Assembly (NCBI GenBank): GCA_900770845.1
Contig: CAAGLS010000198.1
Location: 1-21,888, forward strand
DNA: 21,888 bases
From: an uncultured Prevotella sp.
GTDB taxonomy: Bacteria > Bacteroidota > Bacteroidia > Bacteroidales > Bacteroidaceae
Reading direction: 5' to 3'
In this document: piece after piece, positions 14,723 through 21,888 of the stretch
How positions within the stretch are numbered: the stretch's first letter is position 1
Layout: every line of letters starts with the position of its first letter
The notes under the pieces: model-generated
The model's database searches: none
The model's input: the letters and a program-made list of their open reading frames with translations, nothing else
Told to the model about the DNA's origin: nothing
Translations under genes and position numbers: made by a program

Positions 14723-16045
14723 TCAGATTGCCGTGCGGGCAGCCTCTTGAAGAATCTCGCTCAATGTGGGATGGATGTGTACCATGTCGGCCAATTGCTG
14801 CACAGTGGCTCCCATGTTCATCAGCGCGGCCACTTCCTGCACCATGTCGGCTGCGTGGGCGCCGTAGGCATGGCAGCCGAGCAGCTTGCCGTCGGGAGCG
14901 GCGATGAGCTTCAGCATACCCTCGGTGGCCTCCATCGACAGGGCGCGGCCATTGGCACGATAGAACCCTTTGAAGGTCTTGTATTCCAAGCCCTGCTCCT
15001 TGCATTGCTCCTCTGTGGGACCCACTCCGGCTGCCTCGGGCGAGGTGAAGACGGCTGCGGGCATGATGTCGAGGTGGATGTTGTCGCTCTTGCCGAGAAT
15101 CGTGTTCACCGCACGGAAGCCCTGGAACGAAGCAGCGTGGGCCAACATCTGACGGGCGTTGCAGTCGCCGATGGCGAAGATGTGCTCCACGTTGGTGCGC
15201 ATGTTGTCGTCGACGATGATGCCGCGGCGGTCGGTGGCCACACCGGCTTTGTCAAGTTGCAGCCCCTCGATGTTGGCTTTCCGTCCTGTGGCCACGAGAA
15301 TCTTCTCAGCCTCAACGGTCTGCTCCTTGCCTTTGCGCTCAAACGTCACCTTGTTGCCGTCGATTTGCTTCACACCGCTCTGGAAGTAGAACTCGATGCC
15401 CTGCTTCTCCAAGAGTTTGCGCAGACGCTTTGCGATGTCACCGTCCATGGTGGAGAGGCTCTCCTTGAGGAATTCCACCACCGTCACCTTGCAGCCGAAG
15501 CTGTGGAGGATGTAGGCAAACTCCATGCCGATGACGCCGGCTCCGACGATGCAGAGCGACTTGGGCAATTCTTTGAGCGAAAGCAGCTCGGTTGAGGAAA
15601 TCACCGTCTCGCTGTCAATGCCCGGAATGGGGGGCATCTTGGGCAGGGAGCCTGTGGCGATGAGGATGTTCTTGCCCTCAATGTCCTCGCCCTCGACCGT
15701 AATGGTGTGGGAGTCCTTGAAGGCGGCGATTCCATGAATGAAAGTGATGCCCGGCTGGGAAAGCAGTGTCTCTACGCCCTCCACGAGCTGTCTCACCACG
15801 CCCTCCTTGCGTTGCATGGCGCGGACGAAAGCCTCGGCCTTCTCTTCGTCGGTAAGCTGCAGCTCGCCCACCAGCTCCGCATCGTGGGCCAGCGACTTGG
15901 TGGGGATGCAGCCGATGTTGAGGCATGTCCCCCCCGCCGTACGGCTCTCCACGATGGCCACCTGCAGTCCCTCCTTGGCGGCATAGTGGGCGGCGTTGTA
16001 GCCACCGGGGCCACTGCCTATGATAATCAAATCAAACTGTCTCAT
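14723..16045 (-). CDS. lpdA: Dihydrolipoyl dehydrogenase (E3 / glycine cleavage L-protein)
   Basis: This flavoenzyme reoxidises dihydrolipoyl-GcvH with NAD+. The 440-residue sequence has the FAD-binding motif IIIGSGPGGYNAA (residues 7-19) and the redox-active disulfide in GGTCLNIGCIPTKS (C41 and C46). It also has the NAD-binding motif IVGAGVIGMEFAY, a second FAD segment MRTNVEHIFAIGDC, and the C-terminal catalytic HIHPTLSE. It is slightly shorter than the usual 450-475 residues but no motif is missing. The ATG shares an ATGA overlap with the gcvPB stop. It is the last gene of the operon, so it probably serves glycine cleavage; whether it also serves a keto-acid dehydrogenase cannot be told here. 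Confidence 0.96.
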   Translation of the reverse strand: MRQFDLIIIGSGPGGYNAAHYAAKEGLQVAIVESRTAGGTCLNIGCIPTKSLAHDAELVGELQLTDEEKAEAFVRAMQRKEGVVRQLVEGVETLLSQPGITFIHGIAAFKDSHTITVEGEDIEGKNILIATGSLPKMPPIPGIDSETVISSTELLSLKELPKSLCIVGAGVIGMEFAYILHSFGCKVTVVEFLKESLSTMDGDIAKRLRKLLEKQGIEFYFQSGVKQIDGNKVTFERKGKEQTVEAEKILVATGRKANIEGLQLDKAGVATDRRGIIVDDNMRTNVEHIFAIGDCNARQMLAHAASFQGFRAVNTILGKSDNIHLDIMPAAVFTSPEAAGVGPTEEQCKEQGLEYKTFKGFYRANGRALSMEATEGMLKLIAAPDGKLLGCHAYGAHAADMVQEVAALMNMGATVQQLADMVHIHPTLSEILQEAARTAI

Positions 16046-17472
16046 AGGCAGTTGAGGGTGCAGTTGGACACGTGCGGCTCCTTAGCTGCCAACACGTCGT
16101 CCACGCGTTTGATGGGCGTATTGTGGGGGGCTTCTTTCACCGTTTGCGGCTCGTTCTTGGCCTCTTCGGCTATCTTGTGCATCACGTCGATGAAGCCGTC
16201 GATGGTCTCCTTGCTCTCGTTCTCGGTGGGCTCTATCATCATGGCCTCATGGAAGAGCAGGGGGAAATAGATGGTGGGAGCGTGGTAGCCATAGTCGAGC
16301 AGACGCTTGGCCACATCCATCGTGGTCACGCCCGTCGACTTGTCCTTCAAGCCATTGAACACGAACTCGTGCTTGCACAGGCCTTCGATGGGCAGCTCGT
16401 AGTCGTCCTTCAGGCTCTCCTTGATGTAGTTGGCGTTGAGTGTGGCGAGCGGGCCAACCATCTTGATGTTCTCCTTGCCGAGGGTAAGGATATAGGTCAG
16501 CGCGCGGAGTTCCACGGCGAAGTTGCCATGATAGGGGTTCACCGATATGGCGAAGTCCTTGTCTGTCGTTGAGTTGTTGACGGGGAGGAACTGCTCCAGG
16601 CCAGCCCTCACGCCTACGGGACCCGAGCCAGGACCGCCACCTCCGTGGGGAGTGGAGAAGGTCTTGTGCAGGTTGACGTGCATCACGTCGAATCCCATGT
16701 CGCCAGGGCGGCAAGCGCCAAGCATTGGGTTGAGGTTGGCTCCGTCGTAGTACATCAGTCCGCCGCAGTCGTGGATGAGCTGGGTAATCTCGGGGATGTC
16801 ATACTCGAACAAGCCGAGGGTGTTGGGATTGGTCATCATCATGGCAGCGATGTCGTCGCCGAGCAGAGTCTTCAGATGGTCCACGTCGACGCGTCCGTCG
16901 GCCTTGCTCTTCACCTCGACAATCTCCAGGCCGCACACCGCCGCTGAGGCGGGGTTGGTGCCATGGGCTGAGTCGGGTACGATCACTTTCACGCGCTTCT
17001 TGTCGCCCTTGCTCTCGAAGTAGGAGCGGATGATCATCAGTCCGGTGAGCTCGCCGTGGGCGCCGGCGCAGGGGTTGAGCGTGAACTTGCTCATGCCCGT
17101 CAGTTCGGAGAGGCACTTCTGCAAGTCGTCGTACACCTGCTCGGCTCCTTTCACCGTATCGGCCGGCTGCAGTGGATGGAGGTTGGCGAAGTCCCTGTGC
17201 ATGGCAATCTCCTCGTTGATGCAGGGATTGTATTTCATGGTGCAGGAGCCCAACGGATAGAAGCCGTTGTCCACACCAAAGTTGTTCTCGCTGTGGTTGG
17301 TGTAGTGTCTCACCACAGTCATCTCGTCGCATTCGGGCAATTCGGCGTCGTGCTTTCGGCATTCGTCGGCAGGCACCTTGTAGTCGCCAAATTCATTGCG
17401 AGGCAACGAGTAGGCCCTGCGTCCCGGATGGCTGAGTTCAAATATCAGAGAACCATATAACTTGTTGTTCAT
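16042..17472 (-). CDS. gcvPB: Glycine dehydrogenase (decarboxylating) subunit 2
   Basis: This is the pyridoxal-phosphate-bearing half of a split P-protein, which decarboxylates glycine and passes the aminomethyl group to lipoyl-GcvH. The 476-residue length fits the family. Marks include FYPLGSCTMKYNP (about 72-84), HPLQPADTVKGA, the serine/threonine-rich DSAHGTNPASA, DGANLNP, and the cofactor lysine K270 in NLHKTFSTPHGGGGPGSGPV. The C-terminus carries extra lysine- and glutamate-rich sequence after KETIDGFIDVMHKIAEE. It starts 42 bases after gcvPA and overlaps lpdA by ATGA. Confidence 0.97.
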   Translation of the reverse strand: MNNKLYGSLIFELSHPGRRAYSLPRNEFGDYKVPADECRKHDAELPECDEMTVVRHYTNHSENNFGVDNGFYPLGSCTMKYNPCINEEIAMHRDFANLHPLQPADTVKGAEQVYDDLQKCLSELTGMSKFTLNPCAGAHGELTGLMIIRSYFESKGDKKRVKVIVPDSAHGTNPASAAVCGLEIVEVKSKADGRVDVDHLKTLLGDDIAAMMMTNPNTLGLFEYDIPEITQLIHDCGGLMYYDGANLNPMLGACRPGDMGFDVMHVNLHKTFSTPHGGGGPGSGPVGVRAGLEQFLPVNNSTTDKDFAISVNPYHGNFAVELRALTYILTLGKENIKMVGPLATLNANYIKESLKDDYELPIEGLCKHEFVFNGLKDKSTGVTTMDVAKRLLDYGYHAPTIYFPLLFHEAMMIEPTENESKETIDGFIDVMHKIAEEAKNEPQTVKEAPHNTPIKRVDDVLAAKEPHVSNCTLNCL

Positions 17473-17514
17473 CTTTTCTTGTTTTATAGGTAATCAATTT
17501 TTGGAAACCATGCC

Positions 17515-18828
17515 TCAAACCAAGGCCACCAGGCGGTCAATCTCCTCTTTGGTGCGCTGCTCGGTGACAGCGAGGAGAATCTTGTCGTCGCCGACTTTCA
17601 ATCCGCCGAAGAAGCCGTTGTCTTGCCAACGTTTCTGAAGCTCATCCACGTTGCCGTCGTATGTGACGAGGAACTCATTGAAGAAGGGCTTGTCGTAGGT
17701 CAGCTTGAAATGGCCGGTCCTCACCAACTGCTCCTCCAGGTAGTGTGCGCCGTTGAAGCTGAGTTGTGCGGCTTCCTTCACGCCCTGCTTGCCCATGATG
17801 CTGCAATAGATGGTCACCCACAGTGCGGTGAGGCTCTCGTTGGAGCAGATGTTGCTGGTGGCCTTTTGGCGGCGTATGTGCTGTTCGCGTGCCTGGAGGG
17901 TCAGCACGAAGCAGCGCTTGCCGTCCTGGTCGACAGTCTGGCCGACGATGCGTCCCGGCATCTTGCGCATGAGCTTCTCCGTGACGCACATGTAGCCCAC
18001 GTAGGGACCGCCCCACTGCATGGGAACGCCCAAGCTCTGGCCGTCGCCCATGGCCACGTCGGCGCCCCATTCTCCGGGAGTCTTCAGGATGGAGAGGTCG
18101 AAGGGGTTGGCGTTCATCAGGAACAGGGCCTTGTTGGCATGGCATGCCTCGGCGAAGCCGCTGTAGTCCTCCACGATGCCGTAGAAGTTGGGCTGCTGCA
18201 CCAGCACACCGGCCACTCCGCCCTGTGCGATCTTCTCCTTCACCGTCTCAAGCGGAGTCACGCCGTCCTTGGCAGGGATGGTCTCCAGCTCCACGCCGTG
18301 GAAGTGGGCGTAGGTGCGCACCACGAGCATGATCTTCGGGTCGATGGTCTCCGACACCAGCACCTTGTGGTTCTTGTGGCTTGCGTTGCTGGCCATCATC
18401 ACAGCCTCGGCCGTGGCCGTGCTGCCGTCGTACATGCAGGCATTGCTGATGGGCATCTGCGTGAGGTTGCACATCATGGTCTGATACTCATAGATGTAAT
18501 GGAGCGTGCCCTGTGAGATCTCAGCCTGGTAGGGGGTGTAGCTCGTGAGGAATTCTGAGCGCTCCACGATGCTTGGAATCACGGCTGGGGTGTAGTGGTC
18601 GTAAACGCCGGCGCCCGTGAAGCACGTGAGCTGCTTGTTCTTCTTGCCCAATTCGTCGAAGAAGCGGCGAATCTCTATCTCGCTCTTGGCCTCTGGAAGA
18701 TTGTATTCGCGCCGAAACCGAACAGCCTCAGGAATCTCGGCGAAGAGGTCGTCGAGATTCTTGAGACCGCATTTGTTCAGCATTTCTTGAATATCTTCCT
18801 CGGTCTGTGGAAAATATTTATAAGTCAT
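17515..18828 (-). CDS. gcvPA: Glycine dehydrogenase (decarboxylating) subunit 1
   Basis: This is the non-cofactor half of the split P-protein; it pairs with GcvPB. The 437-residue sequence has the typical start YKYFPQTEEDIQEML, then GAGVYDHYTPAVIPSIVERS (about 72-91), YTPYQAEISQGTLHYIYEYQ, and CMYDGSTATAEAVMMA (about 132-147). It also has GDGQSLGVPMQWGGPYVGYM and a C-terminal domain with EEQLVRTGHFKLTYD. Separate A and B subunits are usual in Bacteroidota, Thermotoga and Firmicutes, unlike the fused enterobacterial GcvP. It begins 44 bases after gcvH. Confidence 0.97.
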   Translation of the reverse strand: MTYKYFPQTEEDIQEMLNKCGLKNLDDLFAEIPEAVRFRREYNLPEAKSEIEIRRFFDELGKKNKQLTCFTGAGVYDHYTPAVIPSIVERSEFLTSYTPYQAEISQGTLHYIYEYQTMMCNLTQMPISNACMYDGSTATAEAVMMASNASHKNHKVLVSETIDPKIMLVVRTYAHFHGVELETIPAKDGVTPLETVKEKIAQGGVAGVLVQQPNFYGIVEDYSGFAEACHANKALFLMNANPFDLSILKTPGEWGADVAMGDGQSLGVPMQWGGPYVGYMCVTEKLMRKMPGRIVGQTVDQDGKRCFVLTLQAREQHIRRQKATSNICSNESLTALWVTIYCSIMGKQGVKEAAQLSFNGAHYLEEQLVRTGHFKLTYDKPFFNEFLVTYDGNVDELQKRWQDNGFFGGLKVGDDKILLAVTEQRTKEEIDRLVALV

Positions 18829-18872
18829 CTGATTGTTGGATTAATTCATTGTAGCTTGTTGGGAATTGAGGC

Positions 18873-19253
18873 TTAGGCTTCAATCATCTTCTTGTAGTCC
18901 TCGGCGTTCATTAGGCTGTCGAGCTCCGACTTGTCGGCGAGCTTCACCTTGACGATCCAGTTGCCAAAGGCGTCCTTGTTGATGAGCTCAGGCTGGTCCT
19001 CCAGGTTCTCGTTCACCTCAACGACGGTTCCCGATACGGGAGAGGTCAGGTCGCTGGCAGCCTTCACGCTCTCCACGGCGCCGAAATCCTCACCAGCGCT
19101 CAGCTCGTCGTCCACTTCGGGTAAGTCTACATACACGATGTTGCCAAGCTCGTGCTGGGCATAGTCTGTGATACCAATGTAGGCCTCGTCGCCCTCTACC
19201 TTTACAAACTCGTGTGACTTGCTATAGAAAAGTCCATCCAATACTTTAGTCAT
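18873..19253 (-). CDS. gcvH: Glycine cleavage system H protein
   Basis: GcvH is the lipoyl-carrier protein that shuttles the aminomethyl group among the P, T and L proteins. With the start MTKVLDGLFYSKSHEF at 19253 it has 126 residues, the standard length. The lipoylated lysine is K64 in VESVKAASDLTSP. The family segments GITDYAQHELGNIVYVDLPE and NENLEDQPELIN are present. The frame stays open upstream to 19343, adding a lysine/asparagine/glutamine-rich stretch that is the A/C-rich leader translated by chance; I reject that start because homologues begin at the shorter one. It lies 169 bases after gcvT. Confidence 0.97.
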   Translation of the reverse strand: MTKVLDGLFYSKSHEFVKVEGDEAYIGITDYAQHELGNIVYVDLPEVDDELSAGEDFGAVESVKAASDLTSPVSGTVVEVNENLEDQPELINKDAFGNWIVKVKLADKSELDSLMNAEDYKKMIEA

Positions 19254-19318
19254 AGTTCTTATGTTTTTTGATTGTTTGTTGTTTTGTTCTTGTTTGTTGT
19301 TTAGTGCTTGTTTGTTGG
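19254..19318 (-). promoter_or_regulatory. A/C-rich gcvH leader with AACAA repeats
   Basis: On the minus strand the 65 bases before gcvH are nearly free of G and T-rich structure and repeat the motif AACAA several times (AACAAACAAG, AACAACAAACAAG, AACAACAAACAATC). Such unstructured A-rich leaders favour translation initiation in Bacteroidota, which rely little on Shine-Dalgarno pairing. The enhancer role is inferred. Confidence 0.4.
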
Positions 19319-19375
19319 CCGCGATAGGCTCCAGGGTTGCCATGCGCCATGCCGGCGCCTGGACTCGACGGCCTT

Positions 19376-19412
19376 GGCGGGGCTGTCTGCCCCGTGCAAG
19401 GGCAGCCCCGCC
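19376..19412 (-). other. GC-rich intercistronic hairpin between gcvT and gcvH
   Basis: GGCGGGGCTG (19376-19385) pairs perfectly with CAGCCCCGCC (19403-19412); an alternative stem uses CTGCCC (19387-19392) with GGGCAG (19400-19405). It lies 10 bases after the gcvT stop. No T-tract follows on the minus strand, so partial termination, RNA processing or protection of an upstream 3' end are possible. Confidence 0.55.
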
Positions 19413-19422
19413 ATACCTTTTA

Positions 19423-20511
19423 TTATTTATGGTAGTGCTTGTCGTAGAACTTCTTCTTCACGATGGTGCCGGGGAAGGTCTTCTTGCGGATTTGCACTTC
19501 CACCTTGTCGCCCAACTTGATGTCGGCGTCGACCAATGCTACAGCGCAGCTCTTGTCGACAGAAATGAGGCGATAGCCCGTGGTGACATAGCCCACCTCC
19601 TTGCCGTCTTTCAGCACAGCGTAGCCATGGCGTGGCACAGCGTGGCCTTCGAGCTCGATGCCCCTCAGTCGCTTGGCGGGTCCCTCGGCTTTCTGCTTGG
19701 CCAGGGCTTCCTTGCCTATGAACTCGGGCTTGTCCAATTTCACGAACATGCTCAGTCCGGCCATCACGGGCGTGATGTCCTTCGACAGCTCGTCGCCGTA
19801 GAGCGGCAGGCCCACCTCGAAGCGCAGGGTGTCGCGGCAGCCCAGTCCGCAGGGGGCGCAGCGCTTGCTTGCCATCAGCTTGTCCCACTGGTTGACGATG
19901 AACTTGTGGGAACCATAGATCTCGAAGCCGTCCTCACCTGTGTAGCCTGTGCGGGAGACGATGATTTCCTCGCCGTCCTTCTGCAGGGTCTTCACCTCAT
20001 AGAATTTCAGCTCCGCACACTCGATGCCCAGCACCTCGGTGACAACCTTCTCGGCCTCGGGGCCCTGCACGGCCAGCTGGCCATAGTAGTCGCTCTGGTG
20101 GTCGATGTTGACGTCGAATCCATCCTTGTGGCCCATGATCCAGTCCACATCCTTGTCGATGTTGGCCGCATTGATGGTCAGGAGGAACTTGTTGTCGCCC
20201 AATTTGCAGATGCAGGTGTCGTCCACCGTGCCGCCATCCTCGTAGCAGAACATGCCATAGATGACCTTGCCTGCGGCGAGTCCGCTCACGTCGTTGGTGA
20301 AGATATGGTTCACGAACCGCTCTGCCTCAGGCCCGGTGACCAGCACCTCGCCCATGTGGGAGACGTCGAAAACTCCGCAATGCTGTCTGACGGCATTGTG
20401 TTCCTCAATAATAGAAGTGTACTGAATGGGCATGTCAAAGCCGCCGAAAGGCTGCATCAGGGCCCCTAAGGCCACATGCCGGTCGTAAAGACAGGTTCTT
20501 TTATTTTCCAT
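19423..20511 (-). CDS. gcvT: Aminomethyltransferase (glycine cleavage T protein)
   Basis: GcvT transfers the methylene group from lipoyl-GcvH to tetrahydrofolate, releasing ammonia. The 362-residue protein has the usual parts: HVALGALMQPFGGFDMPIQY (about 10-29), VFDVSHMGEVLVTGPEA (about 47-63) and NDVSGLAAGKVIYGMFCYEDGG. It also carries RTGYTGEDGFEIYG (about 190-203), GLGCRDTLRFEVGLPLYGDE and a C-terminal barrel ending FPGTIVKKKFYDK. Its first 11 bases overlap the end of lplA, so translation of the two is probably coupled. Confidence 0.97.
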   Translation of the reverse strand: MENKRTCLYDRHVALGALMQPFGGFDMPIQYTSIIEEHNAVRQHCGVFDVSHMGEVLVTGPEAERFVNHIFTNDVSGLAAGKVIYGMFCYEDGGTVDDTCICKLGDNKFLLTINAANIDKDVDWIMGHKDGFDVNIDHQSDYYGQLAVQGPEAEKVVTEVLGIECAELKFYEVKTLQKDGEEIIVSRTGYTGEDGFEIYGSHKFIVNQWDKLMASKRCAPCGLGCRDTLRFEVGLPLYGDELSKDITPVMAGLSMFVKLDKPEFIGKEALAKQKAEGPAKRLRGIELEGHAVPRHGYAVLKDGKEVGYVTTGYRLISVDKSCAVALVDADIKLGDKVEVQIRKKTFPGTIVKKKFYDKHYHK

Positions 20512-21214
20512 AGATAAATTTTGGTTGAAGATATTCTTGTTCTATTTGTTCTATTCCCCGCTCGTCCTCCGCGCCCAACGTGTAGGTTTGGTCGCAGAGA
20601 TGCTCCCTGATGCGCTTCCTGATTTCCGCGAAGCTCAGGTCGGTGTAGTCCTTGAGCAGGCAGATGCGCTGCCTCACGCTCTGCACCCCGTGTTTCGAGA
20701 GTTTCTGCGCGGAGGGAGTGATGGCATGGAGCATGTTGTCCATGTCGGTGTCGTAGAGCAGCGTGCCGTGGGCGATGATTTTGCCGGGCAGGTGGTAGAT
20801 GGCGTTGCCGCTCACTTTCTTGTCGCCGATCATGATGTCGTTGTGGCCGCTGGGATGCACGTCTTTCAGTCCGATGCTCTCCAGCGTCTCGCTCATCATC
20901 TTCAGGTAGCGTGCGAAGGTCTCGTCCACGTTGTCCTCGTTGGTGATGAACGACGACATCACGTTGCTCATGTCGGCGTAGACGCAGCCGCCTCCGCTCT
21001 TGCGGCGAAAGAAGTTGATGCCGTGCTGCTTGCAGTAGTCCAGATTGACCTCGCTCTCAATGTCTTGGTTCCTGCCGAAAATCACCGTGGGCTCAACCTG
21101 CCATAGGAAAAAGCAGTCGTCGGTCAGGTTCAGTCGCCTCGCGACGTATTCTTCCATAGCAAGATAAAAGCTCAGCTTGTGAGGATTGTTTTTGGCAAGT
21201 TGTATATAAACCAT
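20501..21214 (-). CDS. lplA: Lipoate-protein ligase A family protein (short form)
   Basis: This enzyme activates lipoate with ATP and attaches it to a lysine of carrier proteins such as GcvH. The 237-residue protein is the short form without the C-terminal accessory domain of E. coli LplA (338 residues). Catalytic-domain marks are PTVIFGRNQ (42-50), the RRKSGGGCVYAD motif (70-81), the lipoyl-adenylate lysine K133 in GDKKVSGNA, and IIAHGTLLYDTDMDNM. Being first in the gcv operon, its natural target is most likely GcvH. Short forms in other bacteria often need a separate partner protein or act as octanoyl/lipoyl transferases, so the exact reaction could differ. Confidence 0.9.
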   Translation of the reverse strand: MVYIQLAKNNPHKLSFYLAMEEYVARRLNLTDDCFFLWQVEPTVIFGRNQDIESEVNLDYCKQHGINFFRRKSGGGCVYADMSNVMSSFITNEDNVDETFARYLKMMSETLESIGLKDVHPSGHNDIMIGDKKVSGNAIYHLPGKIIAHGTLLYDTDMDNMLHAITPSAQKLSKHGVQSVRQRICLLKDYTDLSFAEIRKRIREHLCDQTYTLGAEDERGIEQIEQEYLQPKFIYGK

Positions 21215-21248
21215 AGTGTTAACAGGTCTTGTTTTTGATAACTGATTG

Positions 21249-21281
21249 CAAATATAGTAATTTCTGAGTTAACCGACAAAA
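21249..21281 (-). promoter_or_regulatory. Promoter of the lplA-gcvT-gcvH-gcvPA-gcvPB-lpdA operon
   Basis: On the minus strand TTTTG (21281-21277) and TATATTTG (21256-21249) are 20 bases apart, a full match to the Bacteroidota pattern. Transcription would start near 21242, about 28 bases before the lplA ATG. There is no room for a glycine riboswitch in this leader and none is seen elsewhere in the operon. Confidence 0.75.
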
Positions 21282-21529
21282 TATTTCAACTAATTTTTTG
21301 TCTCGTTATCTTTCTTTTTGTAAGCTGCGGGTCAGTTGGGACGCTTTTCTTCCGCCGTCGGGGTAGTGGAAAGGCTTGGTGGTGGATGCATTTGTTTGCC
21401 TTTTTGCCATTTCTTGGTGATTCCTGACTGGTTTTGGAGCTTCTTGGCTTGCAAGGCGCGATGGCGGAAACAGTATGTGACGCGCGCAGTCCGCGTCTTG
21501 GCTTCTCCCTTCAAAGTGTCGCTTGTTCA

Positions 21530-21617
21530 ACTTGTGTGGCAGCCGTCACACAGTTGTGCGACAACTGTTCTATAGTTGTGCGATGGTTGGTCTATTGTTG
21601 TGTGACAGTTGCCACAC
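21530..21617. repeat. Imperfect tandem array, four 22-base units with an 11-base sub-period
   Basis: Units start at 21530, 21552, 21574 and 21596. The two middle units share AGTTGTGCGA at their start and TCTAT at their end. The outer units share CTTGTGTG/GTTGTGTG starts and CACAC ends. Most 11-base halves start with an (A)GTTG-like motif, for example AGTTGTGCGAC, AACTGTTCTAT, AGTTGTGCGAT, GGTTGGTCTAT, TGTTGTGTGAC and AGTTGCCACAC. A period of 22 does not keep reading frame, so the array is unlikely to be coding. Confidence 0.6.
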
Positions 21618-21734
21618 AACTTGAGTGCCCGGCTTTTGGGGTGTAGGATGCCCCTTGTCGATGCTTCTCGGGAGGGGCAGGTGTGGTAGGGACAATCCTA
21701 TTCTTGCGCGCGTAACGCTTTTGTCGCCAAATTA

Positions 21735-21766
21735 TTTGGCCACCTCTATGAAATTGACTACTTTTG
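21735..21766 (+). promoter_or_regulatory. Promoter of nadB
   Basis: TTTG (21735-21738) and TACTTTTG (21759-21766) are separated by 20 bases, a full match to the Bacteroidota promoter pattern. Transcription would start near 21773, about 27 bases before the ATG at 21800. Confidence 0.75.
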
Positions 21767-21799
21767 CTTTGTCAAATACAATTAGTCTTATTTCCATAG

Positions 21800-21888
21800 A
21801 TGATGCATCATTATGACTTCCTCATCATCGGCGGAGGCGTAGCCGGGATGAGTTTCGCACTGAAAGTCGCCAACTCAGGCAAAGGAAC
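21800..21888 (+). CDS. nadB: L-aspartate oxidase, N-terminal fragment
   Basis: Only 29 codons are inside the window; the gene continues past the right edge. The fragment reads MMHHYDFLIIGGGVAGMSFA and then LKVANSGKG, a beta-strand plus GxGxxG Rossmann fingerprint for FAD binding. The FLIIGGGVAGMSFALKVA pattern is the one I associate with Bacteroidales NadB, the flavoenzyme that oxidises aspartate to iminoaspartate in NAD synthesis. Other FAD-dependent oxidoreductases share the fingerprint, so the name is probable rather than certain. Two ATG codons follow each other (21800 and 21803); either could be the start. Confidence 0.65.
   Translation, partial: MMHHYDFLIIGGGVAGMSFALKVANSGKG

Larger units (their letters stand above)
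21215..21799. other. 585-base intergenic region between lplA and nadB
   Basis: The two ends carry the promoters of the divergent genes. The middle (about 21300-21720) has no gene I can support: overlapping 60- and 74-codon frames on the minus strand (21306-21530) show no recognisable features. It holds the 22-base repeat array at 21530-21617. Confidence 0.55.

Noticed and set aside
19254..19343. Upstream extension of gcvH by 30 residues.
   Set aside because: The added residues are a lysine/asparagine/glutamine-rich read-through of an A/C-rich leader, and the shorter protein has the standard 126-residue length.
21306..21530. Minus-strand frames of 60 and 74 codons between lplA and nadB.
   Set aside because: They overlap each other in different frames, with no promoter and no recognisable family.
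21530..21617. Possible CRISPR array.
   Set aside because: The units are directly adjacent and imperfect, with no unique spacers of constant length and no cas genes in the window.

Overview
The window looks like a chromosomal segment of an anaerobic Bacteroidales bacterium, most likely a Prevotellaceae member (Prevotella or relative). The reasons are: promoters of the Bacteroidota type (TTTG, about 19-20 bases, TAnnTTTG); two proteins with type IX secretion (T9SS) style C-terminal tails; a PorT-like outer-membrane protein at the left edge; a PerR-like regulator beside a rubrerythrin with an N-terminal rubredoxin domain; and a glycine cleavage operon with split P-protein genes. Most of the window is core-genome material. 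I see no rRNA, tRNA, CRISPR array, intact insertion sequence or phage module.

Layout. Positions 1-1548 (minus) carry the start of a PorT-like beta-barrel gene, preceded by a LysM plus periplasmic-binding-fold protein. Positions 1658-5264 (plus) carry a small surface protein with a gliding-motility/T9SS type B C-terminal domain, then uvrA. Positions 5518-8106 (minus) encode an 862-residue secreted protein made of four modules spaced exactly 197 residues apart plus a sorting-type tail. A DedA membrane protein follows at 8465-9103 (plus). Positions 9081-10135 are the least ordinary part: an unrecognised 136-residue gene, an in-frame 75-codon open continuation after its stop codon, and about 350 bases with no recognised gene. 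Positions 10136-11180 (minus) hold perR-like and reverse-rubrerythrin genes. Positions 11311-14513 (minus) hold fur-like, purA and hisS. Positions 14723-21214 (minus) hold lplA, gcvT, gcvH, gcvPA, gcvPB and lpdA. After a 585-base gap with a short-period repeat array, nadB starts at 21800 (plus) and runs off the end.

How the genes work together. The lplA-gcv-lpd unit encodes all proteins of glycine cleavage (T, H, both P subunits and the E3/L protein) plus a lipoate ligase able to load GcvH. It has a strong-looking promoter at 21249-21281 and a clear terminator at 14653-14691. PerR and rubrerythrin form a peroxide-defence unit under one promoter just inside the longest reading frame of perR, which moves the perR start to 11180. 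The second Fur-family gene shares an ATGA overlap with purA and has a palindrome on its own -10-like element, suggesting autoregulation.

I did not find a convincing new multi-gene system. The best leads are the four-module secreted protein, the interrupted reading frame at 9084-9719, the 22/11-base repeat array at 21530-21617, the two candidate Fur-family operators, and three GC-rich hairpins in gaps between co-directional genes.
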